A DNA stretch of 5,721 bases from assembly GCA_031256125.1 (NCBI GenBank), contig JAIRRE010000143.1, forward strand, positions 1-5,721, read 5' to 3'. The notes beneath the pieces were generated by a model that ran no database searches, was not told the DNA's origin, and saw nothing but the letters and a program-made list of their open reading frames with translations. Origin of the DNA: Burkholderiaceae bacterium (lineage in GTDB: Bacteria; Pseudomonadota; Gammaproteobacteria; Burkholderiales; Burkholderiaceae_C). This document shows positions 5,164 through 5,721 of the stretch, piece by piece; position 1 is the stretch's first letter; each line of letters opens with the position of its first letter. The position numbers and the translations under genes are program-made.

Positions 5164-5721
5164 TCAGACCGCCACCGCCTTGGCGGCTGCCCGTCCGCGC
5201 AACCACTCAAAAGTGAGTAACAAGCCGGTGGAAAAGATAATCAAAATCGTCGCCAGCGCGGCAATGGTGGGCGAGATGTTTTCCCGGATGCCATTGAACA
5301 TCTGGCGCGGCAAGGTCACTTGATCGGCACCGGCTAGAAACAGCGTTACCACCACTTCGTCGAACGACGTGGCAAAGGCGAACAGCGCGCCCGAAATCAC
5401 GCCTGGGGCGATTACCGGCAGGGTGACGCGGAAAAAAGTCGTGATTGGATTGGCGCCCAGCGACAGGCTGGCGCGCACCAGGTTTTGGTTGAACCCTTGC
5501 AGCGTGGCCAGTACGGTCGTCACCACGAACGGCACGCCCAGCGAGGCATGGGACAGGATCAACCCGGTATAGGTGTTGACCAGCCCCAGCGGCGCAAAGA
5601 ACAGGTACATCGCCACACCCACCACGACAATGGGCACGATCATCGGCGAGATCAGCACCGCCATGAGCAGTCCCTTGCCGCGAAACTCCCGGTACAGTAT
5701 CAGGGCAATGATGGTACCCAG
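5164..5721 (-). CDS. ABC transporter permease, spermidine/putrescine (PotC/YdcV) type, 5'-truncated by window edge
   Basis: The frame is open from the window edge (5721) to TGA at 5166-5164, giving the last 185 residues. PotC-like permeases are about 260-280 long, so roughly 80-95 N-terminal residues lie outside. An internal ATG at 5664 is not the start: the coding sequence upstream of it (LGTIIALILYREFRGKGLL) is conserved family sequence. Visible membrane segments are about 20-43, 50-75, 107-130 and 152-174. The cytoplasmic coupling loop that contacts the ATPase is at about 83-106 (VRASLSLGANPITTFFRVTLP, the EAA-type motif, with Arg where Glu is usual). SFDEVVVTLFLAG and RENISPTIAALAT are typical of the polyamine/opine permease branch of the binding-protein-dependent importers. 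It would pair with a second permease, an ATPase and a periplasmic binding protein, presumably encoded to the right. The substrate (polyamine, GABA or similar) cannot be fixed from this part. No clear intrinsic terminator follows it. Confidence 0.93.
   Translation of the reverse strand: MGTIIALILYREFRGKGLLMAVLISPMIVPIVVVGVAMYLFFAPLGLVNTYTGLILSHASLGVPFVVTTVLATLQGFNQNLVRASLSLGANPITTFFRVTLPVIAPGVISGALFAFATSFDEVVVTLFLAGADQVTLPRQMFNGIRENISPTIAALATILIIFSTGLLLTFEWLRGRAAAKAVAV

Overview
The window is 5,721 bases of GC-rich proteobacterial DNA, most likely betaproteobacterial. I infer this from the strongly GC-rich third codon positions, the proteobacterial-type PrpE, the BapA-prefix adhesin and the PotC/YdcV-type permease. 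The sequence alone does not fix a genus. All the convincing genes read on the minus strand, so the biological order runs from the right end of the window to the left.

From right to left: (1) 5721-5164 is the C-terminal two thirds of an inner-membrane permease of a spermidine/putrescine-type ABC importer; its start lies outside the window. (2) 5155-4778 is a coding-like minus-strand frame with no usable start until codon 81. Its Gln-rich tail weakly resembles the C-terminal XVIPCD secretion domain of Xanthomonadales-like type IV secretion effectors, and it is probably a relic or gene fragment. (3) 4620-2722 is a complete prpE, propionyl-CoA synthetase of 632 residues, with an AT-rich promoter-like stretch and a good ribosome binding site upstream. 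It ends in a clear intrinsic terminator at 2704-2668. (4) 2654-2247 is a miniature, doubly deleted IS5-family element. Its 18-bp terminal inverted repeats are still recognisable, but two internal deletions have removed most of the transposase, including two of its three catalytic residues. (5) 2246-1916 is the intergenic leader of the next gene. (6) 1915-1 is the 5' part (638 codons, no stop) of a large repetitive adhesin. It has a BapA-type N-terminal prefix domain, an Ala/Asp/Asn-rich linker, and then bacterial Ig-like modules in alternating A/B pairs of 148-149 residues. This is the largest gene in the window, and it is easy to miss because it runs off the edge and several long antisense frames cover it.

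The genes do not form one pathway. prpE stands alone, without prpB, prpC or prpD beside it. It is bounded by its own promoter region and terminator, and the permease belongs to a transport operon that continues to the right. The adhesin starts a separate transcription unit, with IS debris just upstream. The part nearest to something undescribed is the pairing of a BapA-prefix adhesin with a mobile-element-littered upstream region, together with the orphan XVIPCD-like fragment. Neither amounts to a demonstrably new system from this sequence alone.
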